Positions 1-9,028 of a stretch of 64,000 bases of DNA are shown here, one piece after another. The stretch's first letter is position 1; each line of letters begins with the position of its first letter. The DNA is from Desulfarculaceae bacterium (GTDB lineage: Bacteria; Desulfobacterota; Desulfarculia; Desulfarculales; Desulfarculaceae), in contig JAHLKT010000002.1 in NCBI GenBank assembly GCA_020444545.1, positions 216,870-280,869 of the forward strand, in the 5' to 3' direction. The position numbers and the translations under genes were made by a program. The notes below the pieces were generated by a model that was given only the letters and a program-made list of their open reading frames with translations, did no database searches and was not told where the DNA came from.

Positions 1-1
1 C

Positions 2-685
2 AAGAAGTTCGGCCTGCCCAAAAATTACTTCTTCGACAATATCAGCCCGGACACCGCCAAGGTGATAGACCAGGCCATCAAGCTGGTGGAGAAGCAGGGG
101 GGGCAGGTCAAGGAGGTGGAGGTCAAGCACATGGACCTGGTCACCTCGGCCGGGTTCAACATCGTGCTCTCGGAGGCGGTCTACCTCATGGAGGACTATT
201 TGCGCGCCTTTGACCCCAAGGCGAGCATTGACAAGTACCTGGACCAGATGGGCCCTGACGTCAAGGGCGTGCTGGGCAGCCAGAAGGGCACCCCCAAGAG
301 CAAGCCGGTGCCCGGATGGGTCTACTCCCGATCCCTACGCAAGGAGCGCGGGCTCATCATCGCCGGCATGGCCCAGGCCCTGGACGGGCTTGACGGACTG
401 CTCACCCCCACCACTCCCTTGCCGGCCGCCAAGATCGGCGAGGACGTGGACACCACGCTCAACGGCAAGAAGGTCAACACCTTCCTCACCTTCATCCGCA
501 ACTGCGACCCCATCAGCGTGGCCGGTTTCCCGGCGATTACAGTGCCGGCCGGTTTCTCGGGGAACGGATTGCCCATCGGCCTGCAAATCATTGCCCGGCC
601 TTGGGAGGAGATGAGTCTTCTGAGCCTGGGTTACGGCTTCGAGCAGGCGGCGGGGCCGCGCAAGCCGCCCCGATTAAAGGGCTGA
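2..685 (+). CDS. Amidase signature-family protein, C-terminal part (5' end outside window)
   Basis: The reading frame is already open at base 2 and ends with TGA at 683-685, so only the last 227 or so residues are visible. The C-terminal half carries the block found near the end of amidase-signature enzymes: residues reading AGFPAITVPAG, then GLPIGLQIIA. In this family (GatA, aliphatic and aryl amidases) these close the substrate pocket. The catalytic Lys-cisSer-Ser residues lie upstream, outside the window. The enzyme would hydrolyse or transfer an amide group in the cytoplasm. It could be GatA of the Glu-tRNA(Gln) amidotransferase or a stand-alone amidase; the visible part does not decide this. 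A strong hairpin terminator follows the stop. Confidence 0.85.
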   Translation, partial: KKFGLPKNYFFDNISPDTAKVIDQAIKLVEKQGGQVKEVEVKHMDLVTSAGFNIVLSEAVYLMEDYLRAFDPKASIDKYLDQMGPDVKGVLGSQKGTPKSKPVPGWVYSRSLRKERGLIIAGMAQALDGLDGLLTPTTPLPAAKIGEDVDTTLNGKKVNTFLTFIRNCDPISVAGFPAITVPAGFSGNGLPIGLQIIARPWEEMSLLSLGYGFEQAAGPRKPPRLKG

Positions 686-701
686 TACGCTTGCCAGACA
701 A

Positions 702-731
702 AAAAGGACCAGCCTTGCGGCTGGTCCTTTT
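702..731. terminator. Bidirectional intrinsic terminator
   Basis: A perfect 9-bp stem, GGACCAGCC / GGCTGGTCC, has a 4-base loop (TTGC), four A on the left and four T on the right. It therefore works as an intrinsic terminator on both strands. It ends the amidase transcript on the plus strand and the tRNA-Val/tRNA-Asp transcript on the minus strand. Confidence 0.9.
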
Positions 732-741
732 ATCTTTTGCG

Positions 742-819
<78 letters not shown>

Positions 820-891
820 GCGTAGATCTATTTTATAAGCCGTAGGCTCTGGGCTCGGGCCCACCGCCATCGCCCTCGTCAGGGGTAATGG

Positions 892-967
892 TGGTAGGCG
901 GAACAGGACTCGAACCTGTGACCCCCGGCTTGTAAGGCCGATGCTCTCCCAACTGAGCTACCCGCCC
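892..967 (-). tRNA. tRNA-Val (anticodon TAC)
   Basis: The minus strand reads GGGCGGG-TA-GCTC, then an anticodon stem TCGGC/GCCGG enclosing the loop CTTACAA, whose anticodon is TAC (Val, GUA/GUG codons). The T loop contains GGTTCGAGTCC. The acceptor 3' strand TCCGCCT is followed by discriminator A and an encoded CCA. A sigma-70-type promoter lies about 57 bases upstream. Confidence 0.96.
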
Positions 968-1023
968 AAGTCCCGGGGCCGCGCGCCTTGCGCCCGGCCC
1001 CGCACCCCATTCAAGGGGACTCT

Positions 1024-1052
1024 TATTTATCAAGCGACAGGCTAACTGTCAA
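1024..1052 (-). promoter_or_regulatory. Sigma-70-type promoter for the tRNA-Val/tRNA-Asp transcript
   Basis: On the minus strand a perfect -35 TTGACA (plus 1047-1052) is separated by 17 bases from TAAATA (plus 1024-1029). It sits between the lon stop codon and tRNA-Val. A GC-rich self-complementary stretch (about 976-1004) lies between the promoter and the tRNA. The -35 is strong and the -10 only partly matches consensus. Confidence 0.65.
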
Positions 1053-1064
1053 GCGGTTAAGTGA

Positions 1065-3461
1065 CTAATGAGCCACCATATCCGAGGATTTGTCAGCCTC
1101 GGACTCCGGAGGCAGCACATAGGGCTCCGGCTTGCACTGGAAGATGGCCTCCGGGTCGTCGCAGGCCAGGGCGTAGGTGAGGACCTCGTCCATGTGCTCC
1201 ACCGGGATCAGCTCCACCGTCTTGAGGACCTTCGCCGGTATTTCCTTGATATCCTTCTCGTTGTCCTTGGGGATCAGCACCTGGGTGATCTGGGCGCGGT
1301 GCGCGGCCAAAACCTTCTCCCTCAGGCCGCCGATGGGCAGCACCCGCCCGCGCAGGGTGATCTCCCCGGTCATGGCCACGCTGGCCTTGACCGGCATGCG
1401 GGTCAGGGCGCTCACCAGGGCCGTGGCCAGGGTGATGCCGGCAGAGGGGCCGTCCTTGGGAATGGCGCCCTCGGGCACGTGGATGTGCAAATCCACCTTG
1501 GTGTAGAAGTCGCCCGGCAGGCCCAGGGACTTGCCCCGGGAGCGCACGTAGCTAAGCGCCGCCTGGGCCGACTCCTGCATGACCTCGCCCAGCTTGCCGG
1601 TGATGGTCACCTTGCCCTTGCCGGGCAAGACGATGGCCTCGATGGTGAGCATCTCGCCGCCCACCTCGGTCCAGGCCAGGCCGTTGGCCAGGCCCACGTG
1701 GTCCTTTTCCTCGGTCAGGCCGTAGCGGAACTTGGGCACGCCCAGATAGCTCTCCACCGCGCTCACCGGCACCCGCACCTGTCCCTTGGTGTCGTTCTCG
1801 CTCACCAGGCGCTTGGCCACCTTGCGGCACACGCTGGCGATCTCGCGCTCCAGGTTGCGCACCCCTGACTCGCGGGTGTAGCGCCGCGCGATCTCCAGGA
1901 TGGCGTTGTCGCTGAGCTGCACCTGCTCGTGCGCCAGGCCGTTGGCCTTGGCCTGCTTGGGCAGAAGGAACTGGGTGGCGATGCCCAGCTTCTCCAGCTC
2001 GGTGTACCCGGGCAGGCGGATGATCTCCATGCGGTCCTGCAAGGGGGCCGGGATGGAGTAGAGGGTGTTGGCCGTGGTGATGAACATTACTTCGGACAGG
2101 TTGTAGTCCGTGTCCAGGTAATGGTCGTTGAACGCGAAGTTCTGCTCCGGGTCCAGGACCTCCAAGAGCGCGGCGCTGGGGTCGCCCCGGAAGTCGGTGG
2201 ACATCTTGTCCACCTCGTCCAGGCAGAACACCGGGTTGACGCTGCCGGCCCGGCGCATGGACTGGATGATCTTGCCGGGCAGGGCGCCGATGTAGGTGCG
2301 CCGGTGGCCGCGAATCTCGGCCTCGTCGCGCACGCCGCCCAGGGAGACGCGGATAAAGTTGCGCCCCATGGCCCGGGCGATGGAGCGGGCCAGGGAGGTC
2401 TTGCCCACGCCGGGAGGGCCCACGAAGCACAGGATGGGGCCCTTGATCTTCTTGGTGAGCGCCTGCACGGCCAAGAACTCCAGGATGCGCTCCTTAGGCT
2501 TGTCCAGGCCGTAGTGGTCCTCGTCCAGGATCTTGCGGGCCTCGTTCAGGTCCAGCATGTCCCGGGTGCGCTCGTACCAGGGGATGGCCATGAGCCAGTC
2601 CACGTAGTTGCGCACCACCGTGGCCTCGGCGCTCATGGGCGACATCATCTTGAGCTTCTTGATCTCGGCCTCGACCTTTTGGCGAGCCTCGCGGGGCATG
2701 CGCTTGTTCTTGAGCTTTTCCTCAAGGTCCTTGGCCTCGCTCTTGAGGTCGTCCTTCTCGCCCATCTCCTTCTGAATGGCGCGCATCTGCTCGTTGAGGT
2801 AGTACTCGCGCTGGGTCTTTTCCATTTGGCGCTTGACCCGGCCCTTGATGCGCCGCTCGATCTGCAAAATCTCGATCTCGCTGCGCAACAGCTCGAACAA
2901 ACGGCTCAGGCGGCGGTTGGGCTCCAGCAGCTCCAGAAGCTGCTGGCGGTCCTCCAGCTTGATGGGCAGATGGCTCACCACCGTGTCGGACAGGGCGCCG
3001 GGGTCGGTGATCGCGGCCACGGAGAGCAGCACTTCCTTGGGGATCTTCTTGTTGAACTTGGCGTACTGCTCGAAAGAAGCCACCACCGAGCGGATCAGGG
3101 CCTCGGACTCAAGGTCGGCCGGGTAGCGCTCGTCGAGCACCTCCAGCTCCACCATGAAGAAGTCCGGGTTGGTCTCGTAGCTGACGATGCGGGCGCGCTC
3201 GCGCCCCTCGATAAGGGCTTTCACCGTGCCGTCGGGCAGGCGCAGGAGCTGCAAGACCGTGGACAGGGTGCCCACCTGGTAGATGTCGCCCTCGCGGGGG
3301 TCGTCCACCTTGGCCTCGCGCTGGGTGGCCATGAAGATGGTCTTGCCGTGCTCCATGGCGTATTCCAGGGCGGCCACGGAACGGTCGCGGCCCACGAACA
3401 GGGGGGCGACCATGGAGGGGAAGACCACGACGTCTCTCAGGGGCATCAAAGGTGCGCGCAT
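1065..3461 (-). CDS. lon: ATP-dependent protease Lon
   Basis: Cytoplasmic AAA+ serine protease that unfolds and degrades misfolded and regulatory proteins as a hexamer. The 798 residues match bacterial Lon. The order is an N-terminal LON substrate-binding domain (about 3-200), a coiled-coil linker (about 200-260), an AAA+ module with Walker A GPPGVGKT at 348-355, and a C-terminal protease domain. The catalytic dyad is Ser673 (in DGPSAG) and Lys716; the 43-residue spacing equals that of E. coli Lon. The ATG start has GGAG upstream. It is downstream of clpX on the same strand but separated by 149 bases holding two inverted repeats, so it is probably controlled independently of tig-clpP-clpX. 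Confidence 0.98.
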   Translation of the reverse strand: MRAPLMPLRDVVVFPSMVAPLFVGRDRSVAALEYAMEHGKTIFMATQREAKVDDPREGDIYQVGTLSTVLQLLRLPDGTVKALIEGRERARIVSYETNPDFFMVELEVLDERYPADLESEALIRSVVASFEQYAKFNKKIPKEVLLSVAAITDPGALSDTVVSHLPIKLEDRQQLLELLEPNRRLSRLFELLRSEIEILQIERRIKGRVKRQMEKTQREYYLNEQMRAIQKEMGEKDDLKSEAKDLEEKLKNKRMPREARQKVEAEIKKLKMMSPMSAEATVVRNYVDWLMAIPWYERTRDMLDLNEARKILDEDHYGLDKPKERILEFLAVQALTKKIKGPILCFVGPPGVGKTSLARSIARAMGRNFIRVSLGGVRDEAEIRGHRRTYIGALPGKIIQSMRRAGSVNPVFCLDEVDKMSTDFRGDPSAALLEVLDPEQNFAFNDHYLDTDYNLSEVMFITTANTLYSIPAPLQDRMEIIRLPGYTELEKLGIATQFLLPKQAKANGLAHEQVQLSDNAILEIARRYTRESGVRNLEREIASVCRKVAKRLVSENDTKGQVRVPVSAVESYLGVPKFRYGLTEEKDHVGLANGLAWTEVGGEMLTIEAIVLPGKGKVTITGKLGEVMQESAQAALSYVRSRGKSLGLPGDFYTKVDLHIHVPEGAIPKDGPSAGITLATALVSALTRMPVKASVAMTGEITLRGRVLPIGGLREKVLAAHRAQITQVLIPKDNEKDIKEIPAKVLKTVELIPVEHMDEVLTYALACDDPEAIFQCKPEPYVLPPESEADKSSDMVAH

Positions 3462-3507
3462 ATTTACAAGACTCCGGTCAGGAGTTTAATCCTGGATTTA
3501 GAGCAAA

Positions 3508-3546
3508 AGTGCCTATCCTCTATCTACAAAATAGAGGATAAGCACT
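3508..3546. promoter_or_regulatory. Long AT-rich inverted repeat upstream of lon
   Basis: Two 16-base arms (3508-3523 and 3531-3546) flank a 7-base loop. On the minus strand the left arm is AGTGCTTATCCTCTAT. The arms are complementary apart from one G-T pair. It is strikingly AT-rich for this genome and lies 47-85 bases ahead of the lon ATG. On the minus strand the stem is followed by only TTTT, so it could be an attenuator-like hairpin or a repressor operator controlling lon. It lacks the CIRCE pattern. Confidence 0.6.
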
Positions 3547-3588
3547 GTTGGGGTCGATTGCATGAATTTTAAACGCCGTCCTTCTGGG

Positions 3589-3606
3589 GCGGCCGGGGCC
3601 GGCCGC
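3589..3606 (-). terminator. GC-rich hairpin just after clpX
   Basis: A perfect 8-bp inverted repeat, GCGGCCGG / CCGGCCGC, starts 4 bases beyond the clpX stop codon. No T-run follows on the minus strand. It is therefore a candidate for transcript 3'-end protection or factor-assisted termination, not a textbook intrinsic terminator. Confidence 0.4.
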
Positions 3607-3610
3607 GCCT

Positions 3611-4864
3611 CTAGGCGTACTCGGCCTGGTCGGAGTAGAGCAGCAATGGCTGCTGGTTCTCCGTGATCACCTCTTCGCCCACCACGCACTCGGTGACGTC
3701 CTTCGAGGAGGGCAGCTCGTACATGATGTCGAGCATGGCCGACTCCAGGATGGAGCGCAGTCCGCGGGCGCCGCTCTTGCGGGCCAAGGCCTCCTTGGCC
3801 ACGGCCAGCAGGGCCTCGTCGGTGAACTTCAGCTCCACGCCCTCCAGCTCGAAGAGCTTGTGGTACTGCTTGACCAGGGCGTTCTTGGGCTCGGTGAGGA
3901 TGCGGATGAGGGCTTCCTCGCTCAGCTCCTCCAGGGTGGCCACCACGGGCAGCCGGCCCACGAACTCGGGGATGAGCCCGAAGCGGATGAGGTCCTCGGG
4001 GCGGCAGCTCACCAAGACCTCGCCCAGAGGCACTTCCTTGGACTGCTGCTGCACGTCCGCGGTGAAGCCCATCATCTTGGCGCCCAGGCGGTTGTTGATC
4101 ACCTTATCCAGGCCCACGAAGGCGCCGCCGCAGATGAACAGGATGTTGGTGGTGTCCACCTTCACGAACTCCTGCTGCGGGTGCTTGCGGCCGCCCTTGG
4201 GGGGCACCGAAGCCTGGGTGCCTTCGATGATCTTCAAGAGAGCCTGCTGCACGCCCTCGCCCGACACGTCGCGGGTGATGGAGGGGTTCTCGCTCTTGCG
4301 GGCGATCTTGTCGATCTCGTCGATGTAGACGATGCCCCGCTGCGCCCGCTCCACGTCGTAGTCCGCGGCCTGCAAGAGGTTGAGGATGATGTTTTCCACA
4401 TCCTCGCCCACGTAGCCGGCCTCGGTCAGGGTGGTGGCGTCGGCGATGGTGAAGGGCACGTTGAGGATCTTGGCCAGGGTCTGGGCCAACAGGGTTTTGC
4501 CGCAGCCGGTGGGGCCGACCAGCAGAATGTTGGACTTCTGCAGCTCCACCCCGCCCATTTCCATCTTGGCGTCGATGCGCTTGTAGTGGTTGTGCACGGC
4601 CACGGACAAGATCTTCTTGGCCCGCTCCTGCTCAACCACGTACTCGTCCATTATCGCCTTGATTTCCACGGGCTTGGGAATGGCGATCCGGCTGGCGGAT
4701 TCTTCCTTCTGGTACTCCTCCTCGATGATCTCGTTGCACAGCTCGATGCATTCATCGCAGATGTATACCGAAGGGCCGGCGATGAGCTTCTTGACCTCAT
4801 CCTGGCTCTTGCCGCAGAAGGAACAGACCAGATCCGAACCCTTGCCGTCAGTTTTCTTGGTCAT
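3611..4864 (-). CDS. clpX: ATP-dependent Clp protease ATP-binding subunit ClpX
   Basis: AAA+ unfoldase that recognises tagged substrates, unfolds them with ATP and feeds them to ClpP. The 417 residues begin with the C4 zinc-binding dimerisation domain (Cys14, 17, 36, 39). The AAA+ domain has Walker A GPTGCGKT at 117-124 and a YIDEIDKI Walker B. The pore signature RDVSGEGVQ is present. The ClpP-docking IGF loop appears as MGF in the context KMMGFTAD. An SD of GGAGG lies 9 bases before the ATG. It follows clpP by about 40 bases, the classic tig-clpP-clpX order. Confidence 0.98.
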   Translation of the reverse strand: MTKKTDGKGSDLVCSFCGKSQDEVKKLIAGPSVYICDECIELCNEIIEEEYQKEESASRIAIPKPVEIKAIMDEYVVEQERAKKILSVAVHNHYKRIDAKMEMGGVELQKSNILLVGPTGCGKTLLAQTLAKILNVPFTIADATTLTEAGYVGEDVENIILNLLQAADYDVERAQRGIVYIDEIDKIARKSENPSITRDVSGEGVQQALLKIIEGTQASVPPKGGRKHPQQEFVKVDTTNILFICGGAFVGLDKVINNRLGAKMMGFTADVQQQSKEVPLGEVLVSCRPEDLIRFGLIPEFVGRLPVVATLEELSEEALIRILTEPKNALVKQYHKLFELEGVELKFTDEALLAVAKEALARKSGARGLRSILESAMLDIMYELPSSKDVTECVVGEEVITENQQPLLLYSDQAEYA

Positions 4865-4906
4865 ATGAAGAAGCCTCCGTCCGCCTTAGCGAGCCTTGTG
4901 GGGCGT

Positions 4907-5503
4907 CTAGGTCTCGGTAGCGTCGCGGTGGGTGATAACCTTGTCCACGATGCCGTAATCCTTGGCTTCGGCGCCGCTCATGAAGAAGTCGCGCTCGGTG
5001 TCGGCGGTGACTTTCTTGACGCTCTGGCCGGTGTGCTGGGCCAGGATCAGATTGAGCTCTTCGCGCATGCGAAGGATTTCCTTGGCGTGGATATCGATGT
5101 CCGAAGCCTGGCCTTGGAAACCGCCCATGGGCTGGTGGATCAGGATGCGCGAGTGGGGCAGGGAAAAGCGCATGCCCGGCTCGCCGGCGGCCAAGAGGAT
5201 GGCGGCCATGCTGCTGGCCTGGCCCAGGCACAGGGTGGCCACCTTGCTCTTGATGTATTGCATGGTGTCGTAGATGGCCATGCCCGCGGTCACCTGGCCG
5301 CCGGGAGAGTTTATGTAGAGGCTGATGTCCTTGGTGGGGTCCTCGGCCTCCAGAAACAAAAACTGGGCGATGAGCACGTTGGCCACGTGGTCGTCGATGG
5401 GCTCGCCCAGAATGATGATGCGGTCCTTGAGCAACCGGGAATAGATATCATAGGAGCGTTCGCCGCGTCCGGTCTGCTCGATGACAAAAGGAATCAAGGG
5501 CAT
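4907..5503 (-). CDS. clpP: ATP-dependent Clp protease proteolytic subunit ClpP
   Basis: Serine peptidase that forms a double heptameric barrel and degrades substrates delivered by ClpX. I chose the ATG at 5503 ([10 protein letters not shown]), which has GAGG six bases upstream and gives the family's normal 198 residues. A longer in-frame reading would run into tig. The catalytic triad is Ser98 (GQASSM), His123 (LIHQP) and Asp172. The stretch [14 protein letters not shown] that lines the chamber is intact. It lies between tig (25-base gap) and clpX. Confidence 0.98.
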   Translation of the reverse strand: MPLIPFVIEQTGRGERSYDIYSRLLKDRIIILGEPIDDHVANVLIAQFLFLEAEDPTKDISLYINSPGGQVTAGMAIYDTMQYIKSKVATLCLGQASSMAAILLAAGEPGMRFSLPHSRILIHQPMGGFQGQASDIDIHAKEILRMREELNLILAQHTGQSVKKVTADTERDFFMSGAEAKDYGIVDKVITHRDATET

Positions 5504-5528
5504 CAGGGCCTCGTTTCGTTCGCTGGAA

Positions 5529-6887
5529 TCAGCTTGCTTCGCCGTCGGCCGGCTGGGCGCTTTCCTCGCCGGATTTGGCAGCCAATTCGGCGGGATCAAC
5601 TGATTCAATAGTAGCACCGGCCTTGATGGCCTGCAACGTCTTTTCCTCGAGGATGCGTGCGGTCAACGAAGGCATGGCATTGTTTTTATTGTAGATATCC
5701 TTGAGGGCCTGGGCCGGCTGACCGGTGCGCGAGCTCATCTTTTCGAACTCCGCATCGATGTCTTCCTGCCCGCTTTCGATCTCCTCCAGGGCGGTGATCT
5801 TGCCCAGGATGATGCCTGCCTTGACCTTTTTCTCGGCCTGCTCCTTGAAATCCTCGCCCAGCTTGGCGTCGTCCAGGCCCGCCATGTCCGGGTCCATGCC
5901 CGACTGACGCAGGCGCTGCTTGAAGTCCGACACCATGGCCTCGGTCTCCTCTGCCACCAGCGACTGGGGCACCTCGAACTCGGCCAGCTCGCGCACCTTG
6001 TCCAGGATCTGCTTGCGCAGCTCCTGGTTGCGCTGCTCGGCGTACATCTCCTCCATGTCGGCGGAGATGCGGTCCTTGAGGGCCTGGAGGCTGTCGAACT
6101 CGCCGCCCAGGGAGCGGGCGAAGTCGTCGTCCAGCTCGGGCTTGACCTTCTTCTTGAGGCCCTTTACCTGCATCACGAAGCGCACGTCCTGGCCGGCCAT
6201 CTGCTTGTTGGGATGGTCGTCCTCGTAGTGCACCGTGGCCGTGGCCTCGTCGCCCACCTTGGCCTTGACCAGGGCCACTTCGATCTCCTGCTGGCTCTGG
6301 CCGCCGCCCAGGTCCACGTCCACGTTCTCGGCCGTGCCGCCTTCCAGGGGCTCGTCGCCGATGAAGGCCTGGTAGTCGATCACCACCACGTCGCCGATCT
6401 CGGCCGGACGTTCCTCCTCCAGGGGCACCAGCACCGCCTGGCGCTCTTGCAGCTGCTCCAGGCGCTGGTTCATCTCCTCCTCGGTTACCTCAAGCTTGGG
6501 CTCCTTGAGGTCGAAGCCCTGGTAGGCCTCCTTGCTCAGCTCGAACTCGGGGCGTACGTCGAACAGCAGCTTGTAGGTAAAGTCCTTGCCCGCCTCGGGG
6601 GGGTCGAAATCGAACTCGGGCTGGGCCAAGGGCTCCAGGCCGGACTCCTGGATGGCCTCATGGTAGGTGCCGCCCAGAAGCTCCTGCACCGCCTCGTTGG
6701 CCGCCTCTGCTCCGTAGTAGCGCTCCAGAACCGCGCGGGGGGCCTTGCCGGGGCGGAAGCCCTTGAGCTTGGCGCGGTTTTTAATCTGGTTAAAAACTTT
6801 GTTCAGGGTCTTATCCACGTCGCCGGCCGGCAGCTCCACAGTTACCTGGCGCCGCACCTGGCTCAGCTCTTCAACGTTGACCTTCAT
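5529..6887 (-). CDS. tig: Trigger factor, ribosome-associated chaperone and prolyl isomerase
   Basis: Binds the ribosome exit tunnel and holds nascent chains. The 452 residues show the N-terminal ribosome-binding domain with the [13 protein letters not shown] signature loop (about 43-55). A central FKBP-type PPIase domain (about 155-245, [11 protein letters not shown] onward) and an alpha-helical C-terminal chaperone domain follow. The tail is acidic and alanine-rich. AAGGA lies 9 bases before the ATG. It is the first gene of tig-clpP-clpX. The 130-base upstream gap contains an isolated TACAAT -10-like hexamer (plus 6944-6949) but no convincing -35. Confidence 0.97.
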   Translation of the reverse strand: MKVNVEELSQVRRQVTVELPAGDVDKTLNKVFNQIKNRAKLKGFRPGKAPRAVLERYYGAEAANEAVQELLGGTYHEAIQESGLEPLAQPEFDFDPPEAGKDFTYKLLFDVRPEFELSKEAYQGFDLKEPKLEVTEEEMNQRLEQLQERQAVLVPLEEERPAEIGDVVVIDYQAFIGDEPLEGGTAENVDVDLGGGQSQQEIEVALVKAKVGDEATATVHYEDDHPNKQMAGQDVRFVMQVKGLKKKVKPELDDDFARSLGGEFDSLQALKDRISADMEEMYAEQRNQELRKQILDKVRELAEFEVPQSLVAEETEAMVSDFKQRLRQSGMDPDMAGLDDAKLGEDFKEQAEKKVKAGIILGKITALEEIESGQEDIDAEFEKMSSRTGQPAQALKDIYNKNNAMPSLTARILEEKTLQAIKAGATIESVDPAELAAKSGEESAQPADGEAS

Positions 6888-7017
6888 GTCCGGTATTCCT
6901 TGCCCTCGGAAGGGTTGTCCTAAAAAGGGTTAACAAGCCTGAAATTGTAGAGATATAACACCAGCAACCGGCCCCCGCAACCCCAAAGGGCCGCAAAAAG
7001 GTATGAATGGGCCGCTC

Positions 7018-8085
7018 TTAGTATTCGGAAAGCTGGCGGCGCACCAGGCTGATGTCGTCCTCGATGAGGGGGAAGGGGTAGTTGCGCAGGTCCGGGCCGG
7101 GCCGTTCGTTGCCATAGGGCCGGTTGCAGGCCACCTCGCCCGAGGCCCCGGGACAGCCCGAGGTCATGAAGGGACGGCCCGAGGCGATGGCCGCCTCCAC
7201 CGCGGCCTCGTCGGCTCCGAAGCCCACGATGCGGCCCTCGCCGTCGAAGCGCATGTCCTCGGCCCGGGCCTGGTCGTGGTCGATGAGCCAGCGGGCCAGC
7301 TGGATGCGGCGGTAGCCTCCCGGCGGGGGCTGGGGGGTGTCCCTCAGCGCGCTGAAGCGCTCGGGGTAGAAGCAGAACAGATGGGTGGAGCCGCCCATGC
7401 GGCGGGCCCGGTCCATGGCCAGGGCCAGGTCCTGCTCGCGCTCGCCCAGGCCGTAGATCAGGTGTACGCCCACCATGTCCTGGCCGAAGATGCGGGCCGA
7501 TTCCTCGTAGATGTCCCAGTAGTGCTCCCAGCGGTGGGGGCCTCCGGCGGGTTTGCCCCGGAGTTGGGCAAAGAGCTCGGGCGTGGCCGCGTCAATGGCC
7601 ACCCCGATGCGGTCGGCCCCGGCTTCCTTCATGTCCTTCAGGTCCGAGGCTTTGAGCAAGGTGGGCGCGATCAACAAACTCACCGGCAGGTGAGAGCCCG
7701 CGCGCACCCGGCGGCACACCTCCAAGACGTCGGCCTTGGCCCGGGGGTGGGTGATCATGGACACGCAGACCCGCTCCACGTGGGGCGGGGCCGCCGCGCA
7801 GCGGGCCACCACCTCGTCCAGGTCATAGGCCTTCCAGGTCACCCGGATGAACTTCTGGAAGCGGGGGTCGCCCTCGGCCACCTGGCTCTCGCGGGCCAGG
7901 CCGCAGAAGGAGCAGTTGGCCTTGCACCCGCCGGGGTAGGTGAGGAGCAGGTTGATGCAGCCCAGGCGGGCGTTGCGGTAGAAGCGCCCCTCGGCAAAGC
8001 CCAGGGTCATGGCCGCGGCCAGGGACAGACGCACCTGGTCGGGGCTGGATTCGCTCAGAGGTGTTTGGGCGGCGGCCAAAGGCAT
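7018..8085 (-). CDS. Radical-SAM protein, probable LipS1/LipS2-type lipoyl synthase subunit
   Basis: A 355-residue radical-SAM enzyme with a CxxxCxxC cluster motif in GGCKANCSFCG near residue 55, which would bind the [4Fe-4S] cluster that cleaves SAM. It is the last gene of a four-gene run: lipoate ligase-like, FAD oxidoreductase, a second radical-SAM protein, then this one. That combination matches the LipS1/LipS2 pathway, in which two radical-SAM proteins insert the two sulfurs into octanoyl-protein, replacing LipA. The assignment rests on context plus general family features. I cannot say which of LipS1 or LipS2 it is. The ATG has AAGGAGA upstream. Biotin-synthase-like or methylase functions are alternatives. 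Confidence 0.7.
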   Translation of the reverse strand: MPLAAAQTPLSESSPDQVRLSLAAAMTLGFAEGRFYRNARLGCINLLLTYPGGCKANCSFCGLARESQVAEGDPRFQKFIRVTWKAYDLDEVVARCAAAPPHVERVCVSMITHPRAKADVLEVCRRVRAGSHLPVSLLIAPTLLKASDLKDMKEAGADRIGVAIDAATPELFAQLRGKPAGGPHRWEHYWDIYEESARIFGQDMVGVHLIYGLGEREQDLALAMDRARRMGGSTHLFCFYPERFSALRDTPQPPPGGYRRIQLARWLIDHDQARAEDMRFDGEGRIVGFGADEAAVEAAIASGRPFMTSGCPGASGEVACNRPYGNERPGPDLRNYPFPLIEDDISLVRRQLSEY

Positions 8086-8101
8086 AGGGTCGTCTCCTTA
8101 A

Positions 8102-9028
8102 TCAAGCCAGGGAGCAGCAGGTGTCCCGGAAGCTAACTTCTACACCCAACTCCCGGGCCTGGTCCAGGGCTCCGTCGCTGGGTATGGCCAGGGCGTTGAT
8201 CCCGGCTCTCACCGCCAGGGCGTCCAGCTCCCGGCGGTAGCGCCCCCGAGGCCGGGCGCAGCCCAGGTGCTGGCGGATGTGGGGCAGGCGCTCCCGGGCC
8301 GTGGCCAAAAACTCGGCCACCTCATTCACGCTGGGCGGCTCGGCCCCGGCCATGGGGGTGCCCTTCAGGGGCATGAGCACCACGAACACCACCCGCTTGG
8401 GCTCCAGCCCGGCCACCAGCTCCAGGGCGTGCTCCTCGCCGTGCAGATGGCCGTGGTCCAAACCCAGGATGATGTGCGGAGCCAGCTCCAGACCCGCTTC
8501 CCGGCAGGCCTCCAGGGTTTCGCTCTGCCCGGCCAGGCCGTCGGCCAGGTGTAAGACCCTTTGCGCCGTGCCCTCGGAGCCCACCACGTCCACCAAGGCC
8601 TGGCGCACCCCGGCCGCCTTGAGGGCCCGGGCGGTCTCGCGGTCGATGCGCCCCACGTGGGCGGTGAGGATCAGGTCGGTCTCGACGGCCAGCTTCTCTA
8701 TGGCCGGGAGCACCTTTCCCCAAGGCAGGCGGCCGCGCGGGTCGCTGCCCCCGGAGATGAGCATGCCTTCCTGTCCCGAGGCGGCCAGCTTTTTGCCCAG
8801 GGCGTAGAGCTTGTCCGCGTTGGTGGCCGCGCGCATGGTTTTCAGCAGATTGCCCCGGCAGTGGTCGCAGCCCAGGGCGCAGGTCTTGCCGGTGATGCTC
8901 ACCGCCGGATAGCGGCCGGTACGGCCGTAGGCGGTGAACATGCCCGGCAGAAAAATGTCCAGGCGCGCCCCGAAGGCGGCGTGGGACAGCTCCCGCGCCC
9001 GCTCCAACTTGGCTTCCAGCTCAGGCAT
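8102..9028 (-). CDS. Radical-SAM protein, second probable LipS1/LipS2-type lipoyl synthase subunit
   Basis: A 308-residue radical-SAM protein starting at the ATG at 9028, or one codon earlier at 9031. A GGGGGAG ribosome-binding site precedes it and the ATG overlaps the stop of the upstream FAD-oxidoreductase gene. The cluster motif is CALGCDHCRG, about 51 residues in. A glycine-rich SAM-contact segment, LISGGSDPRG, follows. Only 16 bases separate it from the downstream radical-SAM gene, so the two are translated as a pair, as expected for cooperating LipS1 and LipS2. Which homologue it is remains open. Confidence 0.7.
   Translation of the reverse strand: MPELEAKLERARELSHAAFGARLDIFLPGMFTAYGRTGRYPAVSITGKTCALGCDHCRGNLLKTMRAATNADKLYALGKKLAASGQEGMLISGGSDPRGRLPWGKVLPAIEKLAVETDLILTAHVGRIDRETARALKAAGVRQALVDVVGSEGTAQRVLHLADGLAGQSETLEACREAGLELAPHIILGLDHGHLHGEEHALELVAGLEPKRVVFVVLMPLKGTPMAGAEPPSVNEVAEFLATARERLPHIRQHLGCARPRGRYRRELDALAVRAGINALAIPSDGALDQARELGVEVSFRDTCCSLA

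Noticed and set aside
3508-3546. CIRCE (HrcA) element ahead of lon
   Set aside because: The inverted repeat contains AGTGC and GCACT but not the TTAGCACTC-N9-GAGTGCTAA arrangement, and the arms are in the wrong order.
1929-3572. Long plus-strand open frame opposite lon
   Set aside because: It is the antisense shadow of lon in GC-rich DNA. It is rich in Ala, Gly, His, Leu and Val with no recognisable domain, and lon itself has complete motifs.
3860-5611. Plus-strand open frame opposite clpX, clpP and the end of tig
   Set aside because: It spans three well-supported genes on the other strand and has shadow-type composition without motifs.
4907-5617. Longer ClpP reading starting at 5617
   Set aside because: The extra 38 residues overlap the end of tig in another frame. 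The ATG at 5503 has a ribosome-binding site and gives the usual ClpP length.
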